DNA from: Aliterella atlantica CENA595 | Lineage (GTDB): Bacteria; Cyanobacteriota; Cyanobacteriia; Cyanobacteriales; Chroococcidiopsidaceae | Assembly (NCBI RefSeq): GCF_000952155.1 | Contig: NZ_JYON01000014.1 | Coordinates: 1-64,000, forward strand | Reading direction: 5' to 3' | Length of the DNA: 64,000 nucleotides | In this document: positions 1 to 8,442 of the stretch, in pieces | How positions within the stretch are numbered: the first letter of the stretch is position 1 | How the letters are laid out: the number at the start of each line of letters is the position of its first letter | Notes under the pieces: generated by a model | Database searches by the model: none | What the model was told of the DNA's origin: nothing | What the model saw: the letters and a program-made list of their open reading frames with translations, nothing else | Position numbers and translations under genes: made by a program

Positions 1-112
1 TGTGAGTAGGCGACAGCAATCAGTCTCCAAGTCAGCTTAACTTGTCAACACACCATCTTTTTGCTTATTAATCTATACACTCAAGATTAATGAGTCTTTT
101 TGTCATACATAG

Positions 113-202
113 TCTAAACTCCAGTTATCAGCACCGCAAGGACAAATTACCTTAGCCGCCGTACCTGGTACAAGTTTAGTCAGGATTGGCGAACGAGGAC
201 AA
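113..202 (+). pseudogene. in-frame 5' remnant of the hemagglutinin/CHAT gene
   Basis: The reading frame of the downstream CHAT gene stays open back to a TAG at 110-112. These 30 codons read as a typical stretch of cyanobacterial hemagglutinin-repeat proteins (SAPQGQITLAAVPGTSLVRI). They contain no ATG, GTG or TTG. Bases 1-112 give no matching protein in any forward frame, so the coding similarity stops abruptly near 112. I read this as the edge of a deletion or rearrangement that removed the normal N-terminus. Confidence 0.6.
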
Positions 203-3200
203 TTGCTCAGTTTAGACGTGCAACTACCGCCAGCAAGTTCTCTTGCCAATTGGACGCTACCAGTCGCCTCATTACCGCAACTACTGACAGGCGGCGATGC
301 TAGTAGCGCGACAGAAATAACGCTCAACAATCAAGGGCAAATAGTTTTAACAGGTTCTAGCATAGATGCTACATCTGGAAGTGCGATCGCATCTGGCACT
401 ATCGACACATCAAGTTCAGTAGGCGGAAATATTCAAGTTTTAGGCAATAAAGTCGGCTTAGTAAGCGCAAACATCGACGCTTCAGGAACCAATGGCGGGG
501 GAAATATCCTGATTGGCGGAGATTATCAAGGCGGTGGTACTATCCCCAAGGCGACTCGTACTTACGTTAGTAGCGATTCTAATATTGCTGCCAATAGCCT
601 GATTAATGGTAATGGCGGACGGGTAATTGTTTGGTCTAATGAAGTTACCGGATTTGCAGGTAATATTAGCGCTCGTGGGGGGATAAATTCAGGTAATGGG
701 GGTTTTGCGGAGGTTTCTGGTAAAGGCAGCTTAATTTTTACTGGAAATATTGATCTAGGTGCTAATAATGGCAATTTTGGGCAGTTATTACTAGATCCTT
801 TGAATATAACGATCGCCGCAGGTACGGGAACAGACGATTCAGAGGTAGTTGATGGTCAAATATTAGCAGGCGATCGCCCTGGGGAATCCCTAACTATTTC
901 CGAAGCCACTCTAGAAGATACTTTAAGTAGGGCTGATGTAGTTCTAGAAGCAACAAATGACATAACTATTGCTACTCTGGCGGACAATACGCTGACATCT
1001 TTTACAGGTGCAATTACTTTTACTGCGGATGCTGACAATGATGGGGTAGGAGCTTTCACCATGAACCCAACAGACAGCATTAGTACCTTTTTTACAAACG
1101 TAACGATTTCCGGCGCTAGCGTTACTACAGGCAATATTCTCACAGACGGGGGCAATATAAATTTAACCAGTAGCGGCGCAATTTCCACAGGGAATCTTGT
1201 TTCTGCTCCTAGTGGTGAATTTGGGAGCATAGCTGGTGATATTACGCTTAATGCTGGCGGAAACATTACTACAGCTTTGGTAGATGCTAGCAATGAAATT
1301 TTTACAGAAGGAAATGCTGACGGCGGTAATATCGACTTTATTGCTGGGAGCAATATTACTACAGGTGAGATCTTATCTTTTGCCGATACTGTTGGTAATG
1401 GCGGCACTGTTTCTTTAAATGCAGGCGGTAATATAGCTACAAGCAACGTGGACTCTTCTGGTGTCAATGCTGATGGTGGCGCGGTTAATTTTACTGCTGG
1501 CGGTACTATTACTAGCGCAGCAATTAACTCTGGTGCTGGGGGTACATTCGGTAATGGCGGCAATATTACTTTAAATGCAGGCAATAATATCAGTGCAGAC
1601 GCACTTATTTCTGATACGGGTAATATTGATGAATTTCTAGCAACAGGAGATATAGAGCTAGTACAAGCAACTTTCGGCAATGGTGGAAATGTTAGCTTGA
1701 CAAGTAGCAACGGCTCGATTGCCGTTAATAACGCGATCGTTACTGGGAGTTTAGCAGGAAGTGGCGGCGCAGTAACTTTAGATGCTAACAACGTCACATT
1801 TAATAGCATAGTTACTTCCGGCTTGGATCTTACTGGCGGACAAGCTACAGCCGCAGGTGGTAGCGTACAAATTTTTGCCGATAGAGTTGTTAGAGGTACA
1901 GGTACACTTCCAACCATTCCTGCTAACGATTTTATTAATATCCCTGCAAATACTACCATCTTCACTCAAGGAGATACTCAGGGCGGCGCAGTTTCAATTC
2001 AACACGATGGCGATATTACAAATAACCCGTTTATTGTTGGCGATGCAACTATCACAGCTACTAATGGTAACGGTACGCTAGGGGCAATTAATACTGGTAC
2101 TCAAGTAATTACATCTCAATCTTTCCCCAATCCTGGTAGCGTTACTCAAGGTAATGTCACAATCAACTTTATTAATACTCCACCGACTTTAAGCGCTAAT
2201 ACCTCTTTAACTGGCGCACAGCAAAATCAACCATTTACATTTACTTTTGCCGATTTAGCTGCTGTAGTAGCAGATGCAAATAGCGATATTACTACCATAG
2301 TTGTAGATGCGATCGCCCCTGGAGCAACTTTGACTATTAATGGCTTTGTGGCTACTCCTGGCGCAGCGATCGCTGCTACAGATAGTTTGGTATTTACGCC
2401 GCCTGTAGACGCTACTGGTAATATTAATGCTTTCAGTATCAGGGCAAGCGATCGCGTTTCATCTTCTACGCCAGTACAAATTGCAGTTAACGTTACACCA
2501 ACCCCGTCACCATCGCCAACACCATCACCAACACCGACACCTATACCCAGCCCAACACCATCCCCAATACCAATACCAAGCCCGTCACCATCGCCTGATT
2601 CTACGGTACTAATTAAACCACAACCGCCAGAGCGATCGCCTGTAACACCACAAAATCCACGTTTAACTAGCAATCCTCTAATTAATGCACTGCCGCCAGA
2701 AGTAGAATTTACAAATCAATTTGAGTCTTATTTAGGTATACCTAGTAGTTCGTCAATTGCTAGCCCAGATGACGAACGAGAAATTGCCCAGAAAATTGCA
2801 GAGGAAACAGGAGTAAAACCTGCATTTGTCTACGTTAGTTTTGTTCCTCCTGAGATTGAGTCAGAAATAGGTTTACAAAAGCAAAATAAACTAGCTACGC
2901 AAGACAAAGATCAACTCGAACTTGTAGTTGTAACAGCAAAAGGCAATCCTATTCGCCGACGCATACCGACAGCAACTAGAAAGCAGGTACTCGCAACAGC
3001 AACCAAACTTCGCAACGAAGTAACTAATACCAGAAGACTGCGCGGTACTACTTATCTAAAACCAGCCCAACAGATGTATAACTGGCTAGTTGCGCCGATA
3101 GCCAGCGACTTACAAGCGAGAGAGATTGGTAATTTAGTTTTCCTCCTTGATGCAGGCTTGCGATCGATGCCAATAGCTGCAATGCATGACGGTAAAGGTT

Positions 3201-3952
3201 TTTTAGTGGAAAAATATAGCGTTGGTTTGATGCCAAGTATCAGCTTGACCGATACCCGCTATGTAGATATTAAAAATTCGCAAGTTTTAGCAATGGGTAT
3301 ATCAGAAAGCACTCAAGGGCAAGTTGCACTACCTGCGGTGACTTTTGAACTCACAACATTAGTCAATAGATTGTGGTCGGGTAGTAAATACATCAACCAA
3401 GCTTTTACTAAAGAAAACCTCAAAGCAGTCCGCCGTCAGCGACCGTTTAGCATCATTCACATGGCAACTCACGCAGATATAGAATCTGGAGGACTAGACA
3501 ATTCCTATATTCAACTATGGAACGATCGCCTGCGCCTCAATCAAATCCGCCAACTAGAATTAAACGACCCCCAAGTAGAAATGTTGGTGTTAAGTGCTTG
3601 CAGAACTGCGTTAGGCAACGAACAAGCAGAACTAGGTTTTGCTGGACTCGCTGTAAATGCAGGTGTAAAAACTACTGTCGCTAGTTTGTGGTTTGTAAAC
3701 GATGCGGCAACAGCAGCCTTTATGACGCAGTTTTATCGCTATTTAAATACAGCGCCCATCAAAGCTGATGCTTTAAGAGAGGCACAAGTAGCAATGGCAA
3801 AAGGAAAAGTTTATATCAAGGACGGTCAGTTGCAGGGCTTAGGTTCTGTCAAGGGCTTACCCCTGCCGCCTGGGAGTGTTAACTTACCCAACCAAAACTT
3901 TGCTCATCCTTATTTTTGGTCTGGTTTCACAATGGTAGGAAATCCTTGGTAA
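203..3952 (+). CDS. hemagglutinin-repeat protein with C-terminal CHAT peptidase domain, 5'-truncated
   Basis: The first usable start is a TTG at 203, giving 1249 residues. Residues 1 to about 760 are Gly/Asn/Thr-rich beta-helix repeats of the filamentous hemagglutinin type, with recurring GGNI and NAGGNI units. Residues about 767-803 are a Pro/Ser/Thr linker. Residues about 920-1245 are a CHAT (caspase-like) domain, with candidate catalytic His1090 in HMATHAD and Cys1133 in LSACRTALG. In cyanobacteria such proteins normally begin with a signal peptide and an N-terminal hemagglutination domain for two-partner secretion. Both are missing here and no Sec signal is visible, so the product may be cytoplasmic, or the gene may be decaying. 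The intact catalytic dyad argues against long decay. The TTG start is weakly supported. Confidence 0.75.
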   Translation: MLSLDVQLPPASSLANWTLPVASLPQLLTGGDASSATEITLNNQGQIVLTGSSIDATSGSAIASGTIDTSSSVGGNIQVLGNKVGLVSANIDASGTNGGGNILIGGDYQGGGTIPKATRTYVSSDSNIAANSLINGNGGRVIVWSNEVTGFAGNISARGGINSGNGGFAEVSGKGSLIFTGNIDLGANNGNFGQLLLDPLNITIAAGTGTDDSEVVDGQILAGDRPGESLTISEATLEDTLSRADVVLEATNDITIATLADNTLTSFTGAITFTADADNDGVGAFTMNPTDSISTFFTNVTISGASVTTGNILTDGGNINLTSSGAISTGNLVSAPSGEFGSIAGDITLNAGGNITTALVDASNEIFTEGNADGGNIDFIAGSNITTGEILSFADTVGNGGTVSLNAGGNIATSNVDSSGVNADGGAVNFTAGGTITSAAINSGAGGTFGNGGNITLNAGNNISADALISDTGNIDEFLATGDIELVQATFGNGGNVSLTSSNGSIAVNNAIVTGSLAGSGGAVTLDANNVTFNSIVTSGLDLTGGQATAAGGSVQIFADRVVRGTGTLPTIPANDFINIPANTTIFTQGDTQGGAVSIQHDGDITNNPFIVGDATITATNGNGTLGAINTGTQVITSQSFPNPGSVTQGNVTINFINTPPTLSANTSLTGAQQNQPFTFTFADLAAVVADANSDITTIVVDAIAPGATLTINGFVATPGAAIAATDSLVFTPPVDATGNINAFSIRASDRVSSSTPVQIAVNVTPTPSPSPTPSPTPTPIPSPTPSPIPIPSPSPSPDSTVLIKPQPPERSPVTPQNPRLTSNPLINALPPEVEFTNQFESYLGIPSSSSIASPDDEREIAQKIAEETGVKPAFVYVSFVPPEIESEIGLQKQNKLATQDKDQLELVVVTAKGNPIRRRIPTATRKQVLATATKLRNEVTNTRRLRGTTYLKPAQQMYNWLVAPIASDLQAREIGNLVFLLDAGLRSMPIAAMHDGKGFLVEKYSVGLMPSISLTDTRYVDIKNSQVLAMGISESTQGQVALPAVTFELTTLVNRLWSGSKYINQAFTKENLKAVRRQRPFSIIHMATHADIESGGLDNSYIQLWNDRLRLNQIRQLELNDPQVEMLVLSACRTALGNEQAELGFAGLAVNAGVKTTVASLWFVNDAATAAFMTQFYRYLNTAPIKADALREAQVAMAKGKVYIKDGQLQGLGSVKGLPLPPGSVNLPNQNFAHPYFWSGFTMVGNPW

Positions 3953-3964
3953 TTGCGATCGCAC

Positions 3965-4010
3965 GTAGAGACGTAGCAGTCCTACGTCTCTACAGGGGGC
4001 TGCCTTTTTT
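3965..4010 (+). terminator. hairpin plus T-run after the CHAT gene (palindromic repeat copy 1)
   Basis: A perfect 12-bp stem (GTAGAGACGTAG / CTACGTCTCTAC, 3965-3993, loop CAGTC) lies just after the CHAT stop. About 10 bases later comes a run of six T. It can act as a Rho-independent terminator, although the T-run is not directly next to the stem. The stem belongs to a repeat family also seen at about 20541, 25159 and 55719. Confidence 0.5.
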
Positions 4011-4129
4011 CAATAATTCTTTAACATTCGATCGGGATTTATGCAATTAGATAGGAGTATATTTTTTATTTGTATGCTGTTATACTTTGTTGACCTTGTA
4101 GTATTTAAACAATTTAATTTCCTAAAGCC

Positions 4130-4175
4130 ATAGTAACAATTGTTACTATTTAATTAACAATAGCAATCTTGCTAT
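4130..4175. promoter_or_regulatory. perfect 20-bp palindrome plus second inverted repeat, candidate operator
   Basis: ATAGTAACAATTGTTACTAT at 4130-4149 is a perfect 20-bp palindrome. Ten bases on, 4160-4175 is a second inverted repeat with 7-bp arms (ATAGCAA / TTGCTAT) and a 2-base centre. Both lie 107-153 bp upstream of the chosen ATG of the FHA-zinc ribbon gene. There is no T-run and the loops would be too short for a stable hairpin, so dimeric repressor or activator sites are the likelier reading. The cognate protein is unknown. Confidence 0.4.
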
Positions 4176-4282
4176 ATTTCTGGAAATACCACTTACCTAG
4201 TTGAATAACTCAATAGTGGGCGATAGAGAAATCTGTTTACTCATTTACGTGACTTAAGAAAAAAATTTTGGAGTTCCCACTT

Positions 4283-4774
4283 ATGCACAAGATAGCTTTG
4301 GAATGGGTGGAAGAAGGTCGCAACCGTTCTCAAGCCTTCTCGTTTGATAAACCCAACGAACCTCCGATTCGCATTGGTAGAGATGAAAGTCAATGCGATG
4401 TCATCCTCAAAGACTCATCCAAAACTGTCTCTGGATTGCACGTAGAAATATTTTTTGATGTAAAAAAACATACTTTCTATTTACGCAATCTTACTAGCAA
4501 AAGAAATAGACCAAATCCAGCTTGGGTCAATGGGCAAAAAGTTGTCACAGAGGAAGTTCCCCTCAAACATCGAGCCACCATTCAATTAGGCAAAATGACG
4601 CTAAATGCTAATGTCACGTCTGACGCTCCCCAAGAGCAGCCCGTACATGGATTGAAATGTCATGTCTGCGGTCATGTTTCGCCGCAGGCAAGTCTATCGC
4701 TAGTGTGCCAGTGGTGCGGAACTTCCTTAGCCGCTGCGCCCACCGCTGTATTTTTTCCCGATGAAACACCGTAG
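4283..4774 (+). CDS. FHA domain protein with C-terminal zinc ribbon
   Basis: I chose ATG 4283 because GGAG at 4270-4273 sits 9 bases before it; a TTG at 4268 would overlap that site. The product has 163 residues. An N-terminal FHA (forkhead-associated, phosphothreonine-binding) domain spans roughly residues 5-115, with the typical IRIGRDESQCDVIL strand and a conserved Ser-Gly-x-His (SGLHVEI). A C-terminal zinc ribbon has two CxxC pairs (CHVCGH and CQWCGT) about 14 residues apart. The gene is the first of three closely spaced genes and is followed 32 bp later by a second FHA protein. It may be an adaptor binding a phosphorylated partner. Function is otherwise unknown. Confidence 0.85.
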   Translation: MHKIALEWVEEGRNRSQAFSFDKPNEPPIRIGRDESQCDVILKDSSKTVSGLHVEIFFDVKKHTFYLRNLTSKRNRPNPAWVNGQKVVTEEVPLKHRATIQLGKMTLNANVTSDAPQEQPVHGLKCHVCGHVSPQASLSLVCQWCGTSLAAAPTAVFFPDETP

Positions 4775-4806
4775 TTAAGTTCTTGCCTTGTACGTAATCA
4801 AAATTT

Positions 4807-6810
4807 ATGGAAATTCAACTTAGCTGGGAAGACCCTACTTCAGGGGAGTTATTTGAACCGCGTTTGCCTACACCGATCGCCTTTGGTAGAGAAGCAGGTC
4901 AAATTCCGCCCACAATTGGAGATGAGCAAGTTTCCCCGATTATTCTCGCCAGCAAACAAGTCTCGCGCTTTCATGCCTTAATTACATATACTAACGGGCA
5001 GCTAACAATTGAAGATTGTAGCGCTAACGGTACGTTTGTCAATGGCGAAAACTTAAATAAATCTAGCCAACCTTTAAATAGCGGCGATGCCATCAAAATC
5101 GGGGCTTACGAGATTATTGTTACCGTCCAGTCAGTAGTAGATACTGTTGGCGCAACAGAAGTAATTATTGGCGATCCCTCAGCAACAGAGTTTGTAGTTC
5201 CATCCTCAACAATTGTCTTCAACCCAGAAACAGACATTCTCGAAGCTCAAGCTGCCGTTCCTTTAGAAATCAGCACTCCTGGTAGTGCCTTTCCACCCGC
5301 TTGTTTTGCTGCAGAAAGAGTATCAATTGCCGATATCAACGCCGCAGGGTTGCCAATCGAAGAAAGCGACTATGTAGCCCTTGGTGCGGGTATGGGTAGC
5401 TTCACTTGGGCGGATACGATGCGCTGCTTTGGAGTAAGAGCCGATCAAATCGTCGTTTTAGGCATTGAGAAGAAGCCCTACGGACGCTATCAGCGTTTGT
5501 GCCAAAACTCGCAAATTCCCTCCCACGAGCGCCTGCGTTCTGGTTCGGACTCTTGCCCAGACAACATTTGGGGATGGCCTGGATATGCTTGGCGCGAAGG
5601 TTTCAAAGAATTCTTTAGAGGGCAAGTTGGTTCGTCAATCAAGCACCTGTGGCAAGTATTTTCTGAGCCAGTATTGGCAGACACCTATACACCCAAATCG
5701 GGCGATGTATTTGCGTCCGTAGATCGGGAAGCAGCACGCATTGGCTGGGATAAAATGCTGCGTTACGGTCGTTTCCGCGCCATTCGCAAGACAGAAGACG
5801 GTCGTTATGTTATTGCTTACTCGCGCACTCAAGGCGATCGCCAAGACCATCGCTTTTTGCTTACTCGTTACATCCACCTAGCTTCTGGCTATCCAGCAAT
5901 TAAGTTTCTGCCAGATTTGCAGGCATACAGAGAAAAATACCGCGACTTCAAGTCAGTCGTCAATGCTTACGAAGAACACGAACACGTTTACAAGCATTTA
6001 GCCTCTAAAGGCGGTAGCGTAATAGTTCGAGGTAGAGGGATCGTCGCTTCGCGGATTATTCAGCGCTTGTATGAAATCCGCCGCCAGAACCCGAATGTAA
6101 CTGTACTGCATTTAATGCGATCGCCCAAACCCGAAGGCAATAAATTCGGAGTCGCCCAGCGCAAGACCGAGAATCAATGGGAATTCCAGCCTTACAACTG
6201 GCCCAAAGGTACATGGGGCGGCGATATGAAAAAACGCCTCGAAGAAGGTAGCCCAGTAGAACGCCAGCGCTTGCTCACAGATTGGGGCGGTACTACTACA
6301 GCCGATCGCACTGACTGGAAACGAATTGTCAGCGGTGGGCTGCAAGAGGGCTGGTACACAATCAATTTCGGTAAGGTAGACCGGGTTGAGCAGGATGAGA
6401 AAGGTCGCTTAGTTACCTTCTTAGAAACTAGCAATATCAAAGGCGAAAGCAAGCTCAATGCAGACTTTGTTATCGACTCTACCGGACTTGATGCTAAACC
6501 CTCGGAAAGTCCTTTCCTCAACGATTTAGTCACCCATTACAACTTACCTCTCAACCCCTTGGGCAGACTGCACGTTGCTAATGACTTTGAACTTGTAGAA
6601 ATGCGTAACGATCGCGCTCGGATGTATGCCGCAGGAGTGATGACCTTGGGTGGTCCTTACGCACCTGTAGATACCTTCTTAGGCTTGCAGTACGCAGCGC
6701 AATGTGCCACAGACGGTTTAGCCAGAGCGCGTGCGCCTAGAGTTCGCCGTCTCAACGGTTTGGGTTCTTTAATTCAGTGGATCAAGTGGGCAACTAATCA
6801 AACACCATGA
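4807..6810 (+). CDS. FHA domain fused to FAD/NAD(P)-binding oxidoreductase-like domain
   Basis: The protein has 667 residues. An FHA domain (about 20-105) shows FGREAG, SRFHALI and the GTFVNGENL ending. After a linker (about 110-170), a Rossmann-type nucleotide fold begins with LGAGMGSFTWADTMR at about 193 and ends its second strand in VVLGIE, the acidic ending usual for FAD. A second glycine-rich strand-turn-helix, VIVRGRGIVASR, lies near 405. Late flavoprotein-like motifs are IDSTGLDAKP (about 555) and GVMTLGGPYAP (about 610). This resembles flavin-dependent monooxygenases or disulfide reductases, but no CxxC redox pair is evident. The FHA fusion suggests recruitment to a Thr-phosphorylated partner. 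Its stop overlaps the next start as ATGA. Substrate unknown. Confidence 0.8.
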   Translation: MEIQLSWEDPTSGELFEPRLPTPIAFGREAGQIPPTIGDEQVSPIILASKQVSRFHALITYTNGQLTIEDCSANGTFVNGENLNKSSQPLNSGDAIKIGAYEIIVTVQSVVDTVGATEVIIGDPSATEFVVPSSTIVFNPETDILEAQAAVPLEISTPGSAFPPACFAAERVSIADINAAGLPIEESDYVALGAGMGSFTWADTMRCFGVRADQIVVLGIEKKPYGRYQRLCQNSQIPSHERLRSGSDSCPDNIWGWPGYAWREGFKEFFRGQVGSSIKHLWQVFSEPVLADTYTPKSGDVFASVDREAARIGWDKMLRYGRFRAIRKTEDGRYVIAYSRTQGDRQDHRFLLTRYIHLASGYPAIKFLPDLQAYREKYRDFKSVVNAYEEHEHVYKHLASKGGSVIVRGRGIVASRIIQRLYEIRRQNPNVTVLHLMRSPKPEGNKFGVAQRKTENQWEFQPYNWPKGTWGGDMKKRLEEGSPVERQRLLTDWGGTTTADRTDWKRIVSGGLQEGWYTINFGKVDRVEQDEKGRLVTFLETSNIKGESKLNADFVIDSTGLDAKPSESPFLNDLVTHYNLPLNPLGRLHVANDFELVEMRNDRARMYAAGVMTLGGPYAPVDTFLGLQYAAQCATDGLARARAPRVRRLNGLGSLIQWIKWATNQTP

Positions 6811-7250
6811 CACCTATTTTATTTGGACGTTGGCAAACTCGCGTATTCTTACTGGCGACTGTAGGACTAATCGTTAGCTTACCTTTTGCTTTTGGCTTAA
6901 TTGGTCCTGCTGCTGGCGATTATAGTTTTCACCCTGTCTTCTTTTGGGTAATCTTTTGGGTAGGCGTTTTAGGCTTGCTTTGGGACATCCTATACAACTA
7001 CTTGCAGCAGTATTTGTGGGATCACGATTGGCCTGGTGTATTTCAATTTTTTGCTTGTATTGCCGAAGGTATTGTTCTCGCCTTACTCCTCCAATTCGTA
7101 GGTTTACCTTTTATAGACCGCAGCACTTTTAATTTGGAGTGGTTCATCATTCAATACACTGCAGTTTCCGTAATCGCTTACTTCCTCTCTTGGGCTGTGA
7201 TGCGGATATTATTTCCCCGCTGGCGCTTTAGAGGCGGTAAGTGGATTTGA
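6807..7250 (+). CDS. small integral membrane protein of the FHA operon
   Basis: This 147-residue protein starts at an ATG that overlaps the preceding stop (ATGA), so translational coupling is likely. I see four probable membrane segments: residues about 11-31, 46-70, 74-98 and 110-132. The N-terminus is short and the C-terminus basic (FPRWRFRGGKWI). I do not recognise a family. Its position suggests that it anchors the FHA proteins, or is served by them, at a membrane. A strong terminator follows 30 bp later. Confidence 0.75.
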   Translation: MTPILFGRWQTRVFLLATVGLIVSLPFAFGLIGPAAGDYSFHPVFFWVIFWVGVLGLLWDILYNYLQQYLWDHDWPGVFQFFACIAEGIVLALLLQFVGLPFIDRSTFNLEWFIIQYTAVSVIAYFLSWAVMRILFPRWRFRGGKWI

Positions 7251-7279
7251 TAAAGTGCTGAATATTTCTTCTACTTCAG

Positions 7280-7302
7280 GACGCGCTGCGGCGCGTCTTT
7301 TT
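7280..7302 (+). terminator. Rho-independent terminator of the FHA operon
   Basis: GACGCGC / GCGCGTC forms a perfect 7-bp GC-rich stem with a TGCG loop, followed at once by five T. It starts 30 bp after the membrane-protein stop. It marks 4283-7250 as one transcription unit. Confidence 0.85.
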
Positions 7303-7451
7303 GTTGCATTAGAGAGCAATCGCTTGTAAGTACAGACTTCTGCTTTTATTAAGCCAGGTTAAGTAAAGTCAAGCTTTCTTACTTTTTCTGGGAAAGTTGG
7401 AAGCAACCTGATAATTTAAATGTCATAAACACTTGATAAACAGCAAAGCAA

Positions 7452-7556
7452 ATGAAAACCTCAGAAAAGTCAAAACATCTAGGTCAGTCAGTAGCTATGG
7501 GAATTGCCGTTGCCCTTACCAGTGCTGGGATCATTACAATTATGTCTGTCTTTTAA
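7452..7556 (+). CDS. possible 34-aa single-pass membrane peptide
   Basis: An ATG-TAA frame encodes a short polar, Lys/Ser-rich N-terminus (MKTSEKSKHLGQS), then one hydrophobic stretch of about 20 residues (VAMGIAVALTSAGIITIMSVF). This is the pattern of the tiny membrane subunits common in cyanobacterial thylakoid complexes, but it matches none of the photosystem, cytochrome b6f or NDH small subunits I know. No good ribosome binding site is seen. It could be chance. Confidence 0.3.
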   Translation: MKTSEKSKHLGQSVAMGIAVALTSAGIITIMSVF

Positions 7557-7717
7557 TATCAGCCATTTTAATATTTTTTACATTGCTTTACAAAGCCTGC
7601 TCAGAAATGGGTAGGCTTATTAGTATGGTGGCAGTCAGCTTAGATTGGGAAGCAGCATCGACAAGGAAGCGAAGTAATTGTCACCTAGTCAAGTTCAAGT
7701 AAAAGTAGAGAAACACC

Positions 7718-8362
7718 ATGCTTGCGATCGTCTCGCCAGACAAAATTCATCTACCGCCTGGAAGCGTGCTGCGAATGCCTGCCACTTGGGGAAATTACCA
7801 AAGTTTATGTCAGCAACGCGGTGCTGGTTCTATTCCTCGGCTCAAATATTGCAATGGAGAAGTTCTACTGATGTCGCCATTGCCCAAACACGGACGCGAT
7901 GCTAGCCTCATTGCCGACATCATTAAAGTTTTACTCGACTACGATGGACGTGAATATGACTCTTTCACACCCGTGACAATGGAACTTCCAGAAGAAAGTG
8001 GGCTCGAACCAGATTACTGTTTTTACATCGACAATTGGCAAGCAATTTTGGGTAAAGAACGAATCGATTGGCGCAGCGATCCACCGCCCGACCTCGTGTT
8101 AGAAATTGATGTTACCAGCTACTCTGATGTCAATGACTATCTTCCCTACCGAGTACCGGAAGTTTGGTTATTTCGCAAACAGTTAGCAATTTATCAGCTA
8201 CAAGATACAGAATATCTGCTGCAATCTCAGAGCCGTTATTTTCCCCAATTCGACCTACAATCTTTAATATTGCAATACAGACAAATTGCCTACGAGCGAA
8301 ATACCAGCGCTGCTATTCGTCAACTAAGGCAAGCTTTAACTCAATCTGATTCCTCAGAATAA
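7718..8362 (+). CDS. Uma2 family endonuclease (DUF820)
   Basis: The protein has 214 residues, typical of the Uma2/DUF820 family that is hugely expanded in cyanobacteria. The restriction-endonuclease-like core is visible as EPDYCFYI (about residue 105) followed by PDLVLEIDVTS (about 126-136), giving the PD...ExD pattern of PD-(D/E)xK nucleases. The N-terminus carries the usual LPPGSVLRMPATWGNYQSL entry. The biological role of the family is poorly known. It stands alone between a spacer and a convergent PHP gene. Confidence 0.85.
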   Translation: MLAIVSPDKIHLPPGSVLRMPATWGNYQSLCQQRGAGSIPRLKYCNGEVLLMSPLPKHGRDASLIADIIKVLLDYDGREYDSFTPVTMELPEESGLEPDYCFYIDNWQAILGKERIDWRSDPPPDLVLEIDVTSYSDVNDYLPYRVPEVWLFRKQLAIYQLQDTEYLLQSQSRYFPQFDLQSLILQYRQIAYERNTSAAIRQLRQALTQSDSSE

Positions 8363-8442
8363 TGCGTAAATTACGCCCTACAATTAGCGCTACGCAATAG
8401 TCGATCGCACATCTACCGCATTCAAATCTCTAATTTGGGTTA

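Larger units (their letters stand above)
3953..4282. other. intergenic region: terminator repeat, then candidate operators
   Basis: No gene is seen here. The left end holds the hairpin repeat. The right half is AT-rich and carries two palindromes at 4130-4149 and 4160-4175 upstream of the FHA operon. I find no convincing RNA gene. Confidence 0.6.
7251..7717. other. 467-bp spacer: terminator, then possible small membrane peptide gene
   Basis: Apart from the terminator at 7280-7302 and a possible 34-codon gene at 7452-7556, nothing else is supported. An 89-codon frame covering 7433-7702 shows no protein-like composition and overlaps that small gene in another frame. Confidence 0.5.

Noticed and set aside
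856..1965. Long 369-codon reading frame antisense to the hemagglutinin repeats
   Set aside because: Its Pro/Leu/Val-rich composition mirrors the Gly/Asn/Thr repeats of the plus-strand gene; no start or domain features.
2227..2673. Gly/Asp-rich 148-codon antisense frame
   Set aside because: It is the complement of the Pro/Thr/Ser linker of the CHAT protein, not a gene.
7433..7702. 89-codon frame in the spacer before the Uma2 gene
   Set aside because: No ribosome binding site, odd composition, and it conflicts with a cleaner 34-codon frame.
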